A DNA stretch of 59,042 nt from the NCBI GenBank assembly GCA_019419545.1, contig DXZT01000020.1, forward strand, positions 1-59,042, read 5' to 3'. The notes under the pieces were generated by a model. That model had not been told where the DNA came from and did not search any database. It worked only from the letters and a program-made list of their open reading frames with translations. The stretch comes from Collinsella sp. (GTDB lineage Bacteria > Actinomycetota > Coriobacteriia > Coriobacteriales > Coriobacteriaceae). How positions within the stretch are numbered: the first letter of the stretch is position 1; the number at the start of each line of letters is the position of its first letter. Position numbers and translations under genes: made by a program. Shown here piece after piece: positions 23,837 through 30,715 of the stretch.

Positions 23837-25198
23837 TTGTCTCGATTGAACCAAGGAGCCATGGGCAAGAGCCATCCACTGCCCTCGATGCTCCAAAAGC
23901 TGGCCTGTGCCCTGGCTGTGGCGCTCGCCCTGGTATGCGCGGGGGCCTGCGTGCCCTCGACTGCTCAGGCACTTGAGACCGCAAAGATTACCGCCCGACC
24001 CAATACCGGTTCGGGTAGCGACGTGGTCGGTGGCACCGAGACTCGTATCACTTGGGAGGTCCAGGCCGATGCCGATGAGGAACTGAGCGGTCTTTCGCTG
24101 ACGTTTGTCGATGGCACGACCTTTGGTGCGGACGACACGCGTCTGACGATGCTCTCGGGCGATGACCTTATGGACCGTACGCCCATGAAACCCACGTGCA
24201 AGGCTGACGGCCAGACGCTCAAGATTGACTTTGGCGAGACGGCGCCTGCCGGCGGCTTTTTCCGTGTCGAGGTTTACGGCGTGGCCTTCCCCGTCGAGGG
24301 CGGCGACGAGGCCTTTAGCGGCACCTACACTTTGGCCGATGGTTCGACCAAGAAGATCTCCAAGATTCCGTCTGTGGAGATCAAGGGCGTGACGGCATTC
24401 GATAACTTCCTGGCCGACCTTAAGGAGCAGCCGTGGGTCGAGGCATGGAATTCCAACATGTTCCTTCGCCTGTTCCTGAACCCGGTCATTTTGGTCCAGA
24501 GCCTGCCGATCGTCTTCAAAGGCTTCCTCATGTCGCTCTCGATCGTGCTCGTGGCGTTTCCGCTGGCAATTCCCTTCGGTTTCGCCCTGTCGCTCATGCG
24601 CATCTCCAAGTCGCGCATCCTGCGTTGCCTTGCCGGTATCTATGTGAATATCATTCGCGGTACGCCGGCGTTCCTGCAGATCTACATCGCGTTCTTTGGC
24701 CTGCCGCTGGCCGGCGTCAAGGTTGACGACTATGTGCTGGGCGTCATCGTCATGGCCATGAACTCGTCCGCCTACCTGTGCGAGATCTTCCGTGCCGGTA
24801 TTCAGTCGATCCCCAAGGGCCAGAACGAGGCTGCGCGCTCGCTGGGCATGAACGCCTTCCAGACACTGCTCTACGTTATGATTCCGCAGACGTTCCGCAA
24901 TGTCCTGCCAACGTTGACCAGTGAGTTCATCCTGCTTTACAAGGATACGTCGCTGCTCGCGGCCGTGGGCGTGGTCGAGATCGTCATGAACGCCCGCACC
25001 ATCGTGGCCACGACGGGCTCTATTACACCGTACGTGGTTGCCGCCCTGTTCTATCTGGTCATCACCCTGCCGCTCGCTCGCTTGGTGAGCGGCCTTGAGG
25101 CGAGGCTTTTGGGCACGGCCGAAACTAAGAAGAAGCGTCCCGCCAAGAGCGCCGGACAGGTCGTCGCGACGCCCGCCGATCACATCGCCGGTCTGTAA
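23837..25198 (+). CDS. Amino acid ABC permease with exported N-terminal domain
   Basis: At 453 residues the protein is about twice the usual HisM/GlnP length. Residues 17-45 form a signal-like helix ending AQA. Residues 46-190 are a polar, probably beta-rich domain (GTETRITWEVQADADEELSG, FFRVEVYGVAF) with no transmembrane segment. The permease proper starts near 205 with several helices and the EAA loop (FRAGIQSIPKGQNEAARSLG) that contacts the ATPase. The domain is not like a family-3 binding protein, unlike the GlnP fusions known in lactic acid bacteria. The start is TTG 23837 with AGGAG five bases before; ATG 23861 is possible but sits only two bases after AAGGAG. Confidence 0.88.
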   Translation: MSRLNQGAMGKSHPLPSMLQKLACALAVALALVCAGACVPSTAQALETAKITARPNTGSGSDVVGGTETRITWEVQADADEELSGLSLTFVDGTTFGADDTRLTMLSGDDLMDRTPMKPTCKADGQTLKIDFGETAPAGGFFRVEVYGVAFPVEGGDEAFSGTYTLADGSTKKISKIPSVEIKGVTAFDNFLADLKEQPWVEAWNSNMFLRLFLNPVILVQSLPIVFKGFLMSLSIVLVAFPLAIPFGFALSLMRISKSRILRCLAGIYVNIIRGTPAFLQIYIAFFGLPLAGVKVDDYVLGVIVMAMNSSAYLCEIFRAGIQSIPKGQNEAARSLGMNAFQTLLYVMIPQTFRNVLPTLTSEFILLYKDTSLLAAVGVVEIVMNARTIVATTGSITPYVVAALFYLVITLPLARLVSGLEARLLGTAETKKKRPAKSAGQVVATPADHIAGL

Positions 25199-25210
25199 GG
25201 AGGTCCTATC

Positions 25211-25963
25211 ATGAGCGAAACCAATAACTCGAACGAGGTCGTCGTCAGCATCAAGAACCTCCAGAAGGCCTTTGGCGATAACGTGGTCCTGCGCGATATC
25301 GATCTGGATGTGCACAAGGGCGAGGTTGTCGTAGTTCTGGGTCCCTCGGGCTCGGGTAAGTCGACGATGCTTCGCTGCATCAACCGTCTTGAGCATCCCA
25401 CGAGTGGCTCGATTGTCGTTGAGGGTGTGGACGTGTGCGCCAAGGGCGTCGATCTTAACAAGGTGCGCACGCATCTGGGTATGGTGTTCCAGCAGTTCAA
25501 TTTGTTCCCGCACCTCTCAGTCAAAAAGAACGTCATGCTCGCGCAGCAGAAGGTGCTCAAGCGCAGTAAGGAAGAGGCCGAGAAAATTGCCGTCGAGGAG
25601 CTGACCAAGGTCGGTCTTGCCGAGCGTATCGACTTTATGCCGAGCCAGCTCTCGGGCGGTCAGCAGCAGCGCGTTGCCATCGCCCGCGCCCTGTCGATGA
25701 ACCCGCACGTCATGCTCTTTGACGAGGCCACCTCGGCGCTCGACCCCGAGCTCGTGCGCGACGTCCTGGGTGTCATGCGCGACCTGGCACGCGACGGCAT
25801 GACCATGATCGTCGTGACGCACGAGATGGGCTTTGCCCGCGATGTCGCCGACCGCGTCGTCTTTATGGACGGCGGCGTCATTGTGGAAGAGGGTACGCCG
25901 AGCGAGGTCTTCGACCACCCCAAGAGCGAGCGCACCAAGGCGTTCTTGGGAAATATCTCGTAG
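25211..25963 (+). CDS. Amino acid ABC transporter ATP-binding protein
   Basis: The 250-residue GlnQ/HisP-type ATPase has Walker A GPSGSGKST, the Q-loop QQFNLFPH, signature LSGGQQQR, Walker B VMLFDEATSALD and switch His in VVTHEMGFA. It begins 12 bases after the permease stop and completes the importer. A strong bidirectional terminator follows. Confidence 0.95.
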   Translation: MSETNNSNEVVVSIKNLQKAFGDNVVLRDIDLDVHKGEVVVVLGPSGSGKSTMLRCINRLEHPTSGSIVVEGVDVCAKGVDLNKVRTHLGMVFQQFNLFPHLSVKKNVMLAQQKVLKRSKEEAEKIAVEELTKVGLAERIDFMPSQLSGGQQQRVAIARALSMNPHVMLFDEATSALDPELVRDVLGVMRDLARDGMTMIVVTHEMGFARDVADRVVFMDGGVIVEEGTPSEVFDHPKSERTKAFLGNIS

Positions 25964-25984
25964 CCGGTTGATGTAACTGCCGTT

Positions 25985-26030
25985 ACAAAAGAGCGGGGGC
26001 TGGACTTGAATCCAGCCCCCGCTCTTTTGT
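25985..26030. terminator. Bidirectional terminator between ABC operon and flavodoxin
   Basis: A 20-bp perfect stem ACAAAAGAGCGGGGGCTGGA / TCCAGCCCCCGCTCTTTTGT with a six-base loop has A/T-rich ends that give T tracts on both strands. Confidence 0.93.
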
Positions 26031-26079
26031 AGGGATGGGGATGCGCTGTGATACAGGCTCTTTTGGAGGCCTGGTTTCG

Positions 26080-26499
26080 TTACGCGAGCTCGGCTCCGAG
26101 GGCCTTGCAGGCCGCCTCGCCCTCATCGTCGGGCGCATCGTAGCAAATGACGGAGTCCACGACGTTGACGCCGGCCTCGTCGGCGTCGGCCTTCCAGTTG
26201 TCCATCCACTCGCCCTCGGCCCACGAATAGGAGCCAAAGAGGACGACCTTCTTGTCGCCGAGGGTCTCCTTGACCTCGTCCCACATAGGCTGAAACTCGT
26301 CACACTCAAGCTCCTCGGAGCCCATGGCGGGGCAGCCGAAGGCGAAGGCATCATATTCGGCGGCCTTGTCGGCAGAGAAGTCGGCGCAGGGGATGACCTC
26401 AGTCTCGGCCCCCGCGGACGTGGCGCTTTCGGCGACGAGGTTTGCCATGGCCTCGGTATTGCCCGTGCCGCTCCAGTAGACGACGGCGATCTTGCTCAT
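26080..26499 (-). CDS. Flavodoxin
   Basis: The 139-residue short-chain flavodoxin has the FMN phosphate loop YWSGTGNTEAMA (residues 8-19) and later SYSWAEGEWMDNW around the isoalloxazine site. It carries low-potential electrons in place of ferredoxin, which fits an anaerobe. It lies 45 bases downstream of a DUF3793 gene, a pairing I recall from other anaerobes. Confidence 0.94.
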   Translation of the reverse strand: MSKIAVVYWSGTGNTEAMANLVAESATSAGAETEVIPCADFSADKAAEYDAFAFGCPAMGSEELECDEFQPMWDEVKETLGDKKVVLFGSYSWAEGEWMDNWKADADEAGVNVVDSVICYDAPDDEGEAACKALGAELA

Positions 26500-26544
26500 G
26501 TTTTGTCCTTTCGGTCGTGCGGCGCTTGCCGCGGCTTGTACGTT

Positions 26545-27249
26545 CTATCGGGTTGCCTGGGCAAGTTGCGCCAGGCTGCAGCCCTGCTGATAGATAAAAG
26601 TGAAGTATTGGGTGCAGGCACGGTAGGCATCAAACGTCGCAAGCGCCTGCTCGACATTTGCGTAGACCTTCCAGGCCCCAAAGACCTTGTAGTTCTCGCC
26701 GCGCTGGACGATAAATTCGTGCACGTCGTCGTAGGGATATCCAAGGAAGTAGCCTATTTCGTGCGGAAACTCGCAGGTGCAGTCTTTGCTGCAGCTAGCT
26801 TGCTGGGGTAGTGCGCATCGAGTCTGGCTGCAGGCGCATTCCGCGACGTTATTGCTCGCGAGCGTGATGCGTGATGCCAAATGCACAAGGCATGCCGAAA
26901 GGTCTCTCGTGTCGTAGCCTTCCGAGGTGAGCGCCGTTTGGACGCGAGGGTCTGCGAAATAGGTGGTGAGGCTTTTGGCTCGGTACGCGTACACGAGCGC
27001 TCCGCAGGGCCGCCAGACCAAAACACTCAGGTGGATGCCGAGCGGGTCAAGCTCGCGATTGCACTGGGCGATAACGTTGAGCAGACGTGCTCGGCGTTCT
27101 GCAATGGTTTCGGTTGTGGTCGAGCCGTCCCCGTGGGCGTAGGTGCCTGGATAGGTAAAGAGCGATGCCGGCTTGATGCCCGCGAGCGTGGGAGAGCAGT
27201 TGCGCACGACTGCCGCCTGAAACGTTGGGATGTCTATGGTTCGAGTCAC
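26545..27249 (-). CDS. DUF3793-family protein
   Basis: The 234-residue protein has the DUF3793-like block FPHEIGYFLGYPYDDVHEFI (about residues 161-180) and a Cys-rich segment before it (CACSQTRC, CSKDC). The family has no established function and is usually found with flavodoxins or iron-related genes in anaerobes. The start is GTG 27249 with AAGGAG five bases upstream. It is likely co-transcribed with the flavodoxin gene. Confidence 0.8.
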   Translation of the reverse strand: MTRTIDIPTFQAAVVRNCSPTLAGIKPASLFTYPGTYAHGDGSTTTETIAERRARLLNVIAQCNRELDPLGIHLSVLVWRPCGALVYAYRAKSLTTYFADPRVQTALTSEGYDTRDLSACLVHLASRITLASNNVAECACSQTRCALPQQASCSKDCTCEFPHEIGYFLGYPYDDVHEFIVQRGENYKVFGAWKVYANVEQALATFDAYRACTQYFTFIYQQGCSLAQLAQATR

Positions 27250-27341
27250 GGCGCTCCTTACGGATCTAAACTGTTAGCCTTGGAAAACTTATACACGAAA
27301 GTAAGCCATGGTCAACAAAAAAGTTTGAAGAGGGAAACTAA

Positions 27342-27373
27342 TTGACCGAACAGACATGATTTTGGGTTAAGAT
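27342..27373 (+). promoter_or_regulatory. Promoter of the HMA-protein gene
   Basis: TTGACC (27342-27347) is followed 20 bases later by TAAGAT (27368-27373), or by TTAAGA one base earlier. The long spacing is typical of regulated promoters, and an inverted repeat follows immediately. Confidence 0.45.
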
Positions 27374-27377
27374 GGGG

Positions 27378-27394
27378 ACACCCCATGGGGGTAT
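27378..27394. promoter_or_regulatory. CsoR/CstR-like operator
   Basis: ACACCCCATGGGGGTAT is a G/C-centred palindrome with AT ends, very like operators of CsoR-family copper sensors (TACCC...GGGTA). It lies at the expected transcription start of the HMA-protein gene. Confidence 0.6.
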
Positions 27395-27423
27395 TTAGAT
27401 AGTGCTACTTGAAAGGGGAGCGC

Positions 27424-27807
27424 ATGAGTGACTTGCTCAACCCTGCGAATCTCATCGTGCTGGCCGTCATTGCCGTCGGCATGTTTTTTGGACTGCGTCG
27501 CATTGCCGCTTCGACACACGGGAAGAGTTGCTGCAGCGATGGTGCGAGCGGCAAGAAGGCCAAAAAGGTTGTTGTGGTGGATACCGATGTGTCACACTAT
27601 CCCTATAGCGATGAGCTGCTCATCGGCGGCATGAGCTGTGACGGCTGCGCTCAGAATGTGGCCAATGCCCTCAATGCACTGGATGGCGTGTGGGCAACGG
27701 TGACGTATGCGGACCACACGGCACGCGTGCGCTCTAAGCAGCCGGTTGATCGTGATGTCCTCGAGACGGCCGTGAAAGACGCGGGCTACTACATCATGAC
27801 GCTGTAA
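27424..27807 (+). CDS. Membrane-anchored heavy-metal-associated (HMA) domain protein
   Basis: The 127-residue protein has an N-terminal helix (NLIVLAVIAVGMFFGL), a Lys/Cys-containing linker with SCCSDG, and an HMA domain with GMSCDGCAQNVANAL, whose CxxC binds Cu(I) or a similar soft metal. It is like a membrane-tethered CopZ. The upstream CsoR-like palindrome suggests copper induction. No P-type ATPase is adjacent. ATG 27424 follows AGGGGAG. Confidence 0.85.
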   Translation: MSDLLNPANLIVLAVIAVGMFFGLRRIAASTHGKSCCSDGASGKKAKKVVVVDTDVSHYPYSDELLIGGMSCDGCAQNVANALNALDGVWATVTYADHTARVRSKQPVDRDVLETAVKDAGYYIMTL

Positions 27808-27833
27808 GCGTCGCTCTGGATGCGCTTCCTTGG

Positions 27834-28280
27834 CTAGGCTCGTCCGCGCAGTTCGATGTCTTGGATGTCGTCGAAGTCGATGGCGATGTCTCGGAGCTTG
27901 AGGAGCTTGAAGGCGGGGAGCGCCTCGTCGAGGATGCCGGTGCGGCTGCGATAGCCGTATGTATCGTAATAGGTGACACGAACCAAGTCGCCACGTTTGA
28001 GACCCTCGAGCTTTTTCGAAAGCTCGAGGGCTTTTTCTTCTGTGAGTTCGCATTTGGGCTCAACAGTGATCTCTTGTTTGCGCACGAGCTCGTAGTATCC
28101 CGTGAGGGCGGCAAAGGGCATAAACTGTGCGGCGCGGTTGGCGCGCACGGCACCGTTGGCAGTGAGGTTGGGGTCGGCGGCGCGGCGTCTGCCCTCGGGG
28201 TCCGCCAGGCGCTCGAAGGCGGTCGGCGGGCGCACGGGCTGTTGTTTGGGTTTAGGCACGGTGTCCTCCAACTTGTTCAT
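27834..28280 (-). CDS. YolD-like protein
   Basis: The 148-residue protein has the YolD-like hallmark RAAQFMPFAALTGYYELV and a following beta-rich region with YDTYGYRSRTGIL. In Firmicutes this family is encoded next to UvrX/YqjW Y-family polymerases and is thought to regulate or support them. Here its start overlaps the polymerase 3' end by 29 bases, so the pair is translationally coupled and SOS-controlled. Confidence 0.85.
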   Translation of the reverse strand: MNKLEDTVPKPKQQPVRPPTAFERLADPEGRRRAADPNLTANGAVRANRAAQFMPFAALTGYYELVRKQEITVEPKCELTEEKALELSKKLEGLKRGDLVRVTYYDTYGYRSRTGILDEALPAFKLLKLRDIAIDFDDIQDIELRGRA

Positions 28281-29757
28281 TGCGTTCGCGCGCGGTGGCG
28301 CCGGCGGTAAAGCTTAATCCCTTGACGAGCGCGTTCTTGCCGTACTTGCCTTTCACGGCCAGGACGGCGCGCGCCAGGTCGCGCTCGCGCTCATCGGCCT
28401 CGATATCGCTGAACAGATCGATGGTGGCAAATTCCTCGGGCATGAGGTTGCCAAATCCCAAGTTGATGCGCTTGACCGGTCGTTTGGGATCGACAGTCTG
28501 CGCCCAGAGCTCATCGAAATAGCCCATGATCTTCTTAAACGAATTGGTGCGCTCGGGCAGTTTTCGCGAGGCGTTGGAGTGCGCGAAGAGTGCGGCATAG
28601 CCACCGCGCGGTTTGCCGCCGTGTTCCCCCACAAAGATGCCATCGATTGCCTGCGCCTCGCGCACTAGACGACGCCGTTCGTCATCGTGCTGGACGGGCT
28701 TGGGCGCACGGGGCGCGAGCTCGGGGCCGGCGGTCACTGCGGGCTCGATGCCCGAGGTGCTCGAGCGCAGATGTCCGCATCCGTCTACATATTGCGCCGT
28801 GCCGCTGGCATCGAGTCGGCGTATGTCGGCTCGCTCGCTCGCGTAGCCCACAAAGAGTGAGATGCTGTCACATACCAAGTGCTTATCGACCAAGTCCAGC
28901 ACGGCGTTGTCGACCATCTCGCGCAAGACGGTGTAGGCCTGCTCGTAGGCATAGCCCTTCGAGAGCACCTGTCCTGTGGTGGTTGAGGTTGCTTGCGGGC
29001 GATAGGCTTGGATATCGGCGATGGTTGTCGGCTCGCGCCCGAAGGCGTGGTCGATGAGATATTCGGCATTGACGCCGAGTTCGTCGTAGAGCAGGTTTTC
29101 GTCGAGTGCGGCGACGCCCATCAGATCGTAGACACCGTATTTCTCGAGACGGGCCGCCACGCCGGGGCCGATACCCCAGATATCGGTGATGGGTCGATGC
29201 GGCCAGATCTCCTTGCGAAAGGTTTCGTTATCGAGTATGCCGATGCGGCTGGGTACGTGCTTTGCGGTAATATCGAGCGCTACCTTAGCCTGGAATAGGT
29301 TGGGGCCGATACCGACGGTGGCCGTGATGCCGGTGCGCGCGAGGACCTCGTCGCGCAGCATGCAGGCGAACCCTTCGGCATCGGTGTGGTAGAGGTCTAG
29401 ATAGGGCGTCACGTCGATAAAGCACTCGTCGATTGAATAGACGTGAATGTCTTGCGGGCTTACGTATTCCAGATAGATGCCGTAGATTTTCGCCGACACC
29501 TCCATGTAGTGCTGCATGCGCGGTACGGCCTTGATGTAGTCGATGCCGTCGGGAATCTCGAACAGACGGCAGCGGTTGTGTATTCCGAGGTCCTTCATGG
29601 CCTGCGTGATGGCAAGGCAGATGGTCGTGCGTCCGCGCGATTCGTCGGCAACGACCAGGCACGTGGTGAGTGGGTCGAGTCCGCGGTCGACGCACTCGAC
29701 GCTGGCGTAAAACGTCTTAAGGTCGATGCAGATATAGGTGCGACGCTCGTGCCCCAC
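28252..29757 (-). CDS. Y-family DNA polymerase (UvrX/UmuC-like)
   Basis: The 501-residue translesion polymerase has the catalytic segments YICIDLKTFYASVEC (first metal Asp) and YSIDECFID (Asp-Glu pair), a thumb with the helix-hairpin-helix motif DIWGIGPGVAARLEKYG, and a little-finger domain with a low-complexity insert (PAVTAGPELAPRAPKP). It replicates past lesions at low fidelity. I prefer GTG 29757: GGGAGG sits four bases before it and overlaps the competing ATG 29769. Two LexA-like boxes and a good promoter lie upstream. Confidence 0.92.
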   Translation of the reverse strand: MGHERRTYICIDLKTFYASVECVDRGLDPLTTCLVVADESRGRTTICLAITQAMKDLGIHNRCRLFEIPDGIDYIKAVPRMQHYMEVSAKIYGIYLEYVSPQDIHVYSIDECFIDVTPYLDLYHTDAEGFACMLRDEVLARTGITATVGIGPNLFQAKVALDITAKHVPSRIGILDNETFRKEIWPHRPITDIWGIGPGVAARLEKYGVYDLMGVAALDENLLYDELGVNAEYLIDHAFGREPTTIADIQAYRPQATSTTTGQVLSKGYAYEQAYTVLREMVDNAVLDLVDKHLVCDSISLFVGYASERADIRRLDASGTAQYVDGCGHLRSSTSGIEPAVTAGPELAPRAPKPVQHDDERRRLVREAQAIDGIFVGEHGGKPRGGYAALFAHSNASRKLPERTNSFKKIMGYFDELWAQTVDPKRPVKRINLGFGNLMPEEFATIDLFSDIEADERERDLARAVLAVKGKYGKNALVKGLSFTAGATARERNEQVGGHRA

Positions 29758-29769
29758 GCGTCCTCCCAT

Positions 29770-29800
29770 CAAACACATGTTCTTATCGAATACATGTTCG
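29770..29800. promoter_or_regulatory. Tandem LexA (SOS) boxes
   Basis: CGAATACATGTTCG (29787-29800) matches the Gram-positive consensus CGAAC-N4-GTTCG with one difference; CAAACACATGTTCT (29770-29783) is a second, weaker copy. Both lie between the polymerase promoter and its start. Confidence 0.75.
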
Positions 29801-29829
29801 ATAATACCCGCTCATCCGGACATCGTCAA
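29801..29829 (-). promoter_or_regulatory. Promoter of the polymerase-yolD operon
   Basis: Read on the minus strand, TTGACG (29829-29824), a 17-base spacer and TATTAT (29806-29801) immediately precede the LexA box, so a bound repressor would cover the start point. Confidence 0.7.
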
Positions 29830-29830
29830 A

Positions 29831-29865
29831 ACCTGCCAAAAAGGGACTGGTTTGTTTTGGTAGGT
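29831..29865. repeat. 35-bp palindromic intergenic repeat, copy 1
   Basis: The unit begins ACCTGCCAAAAAGGGACTGG and ends TTTTGGTAGGT, so its ends are 11-base inverted repeats. Two relatives lie at 30518-30552 and 30563-30597. Confidence 0.7.
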
Positions 29866-29991
29866 ATGGCCGTGCGGCTGTATCGGGTTTTAACGCAGCT
29901 CTAAAGAGTGCGAAACAGCTCGGAAAACCTCGCTTCGTAGCATGGGCCTAACGATTGATACCGCCTATACGCACGGAAGGTTGTGGAAAAG

Positions 29992-30516
29992 ATGGTCAAT
30001 TATGGGTTTGGTATGCCGACGCGCCTTGTTGCGGATGGAGACGTGGCTCGCTGGTGCGGACGATTGGTCGCTCACTACGGTGGCACCAAGGCGCTGGTTG
30101 TGCTGGGTGGAGACAAGCATACGCGCGACGAGCTTGTCGCTTTGGCGCTCGGCTCGCTCGACCGGGCCCTGCTCGAACGCGTGCTCTTTCGCTGTGGCTC
30201 GGTTGGAGGCGATGGGGGAGATGGGCTGGTCGACGAGGCCGTGGCCCTGGCGACCGACGAGGGCGTGGACTTTGTCCTGGAGATCGGTGATGCCGATACA
30301 GCCGGCTTTGCGCGCGAGCTCGCCCGCCGCATGGCGATGCTTGATGCCGGCGGGGACGGCTTTGTCCCCTATGGATGCATTGTCTCGGAGGGCAAGGTGC
30401 CCGCTACGGTGGGCGCCGGCGAGGTTCCCGTTTTTGCCATCATCGCTCCCGAACTGCTGGAGGGCATTGGGTCTCCCTTGCGCGAGCTGCTCGGTAGCGT
30501 GTGCGCCGCGGCATAA
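29992..30516 (+). pseudogene. Half-length iron-alcohol-dehydrogenase-like protein
   Basis: The 174-residue ORF resembles the N-terminal nucleotide-binding half of iron-containing alcohol dehydrogenases (NYGFGMPTRLVADGD, KALVVLGGDKHTRDEL, DEAVALATDEGVDFVLEIGD). The family normally has about 385 residues, and the whole metal-binding C-terminal half is missing. The glycine-rich GGGS loop is replaced by GDAD. The ORF is intact and codon use is normal, so it could be a decayed gene or a reassigned NAD-binding protein. The start is ATG 29992 (GTG 29983 possible). It is flanked on both sides by the 35-bp repeats. Confidence 0.5.
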
Positions 30517-30517
30517 T

Positions 30518-30552
30518 ACCTGCCAGGAAGGGACAGGTTAATTTTGGTAGGT
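30518..30552. repeat. 35-bp palindromic intergenic repeat, copy 2
   Basis: The unit starts ACCTGCCAGGAAGGGACAGG and ends TTTTGGTAGGT, in the same orientation as copy 1. Confidence 0.75.
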
Positions 30553-30562
30553 AAAGCGTTTG

Positions 30563-30597
30563 ACCTGCCAAAATAAACCTGTCCCTTTTTGGTCGGT
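30563..30597. repeat. 35-bp palindromic intergenic repeat, copy 3 (inverted)
   Basis: The inverted copy contains AAACCTGTCCCTTTTTGG. With copy 2 it can form a hairpin of about 26 bp with few mismatches (30527-30552 / 30563-30588), which could act as a terminator between the dehydrogenase-like ORF and pgi. Confidence 0.75.
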
Positions 30598-30715
30598 TGC
30601 CGTTTGGGGGCCAATTGGCAACGCTCGCTGATTGTAGTCTTGACCTGCGCTAGAATAGTGGCATCTGAATGTCCGGGCGCATGGAGGCGTGCGCCCGTAT
30701 GCTGAGGAGGACTCT

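Noticed and set aside
23825..25513. 562-codon open frame antisense to the ABC permease and ATPase genes
   Set aside because: A shadow of two well-defined transporter genes with Arg/His/Gln-rich nonsense composition.
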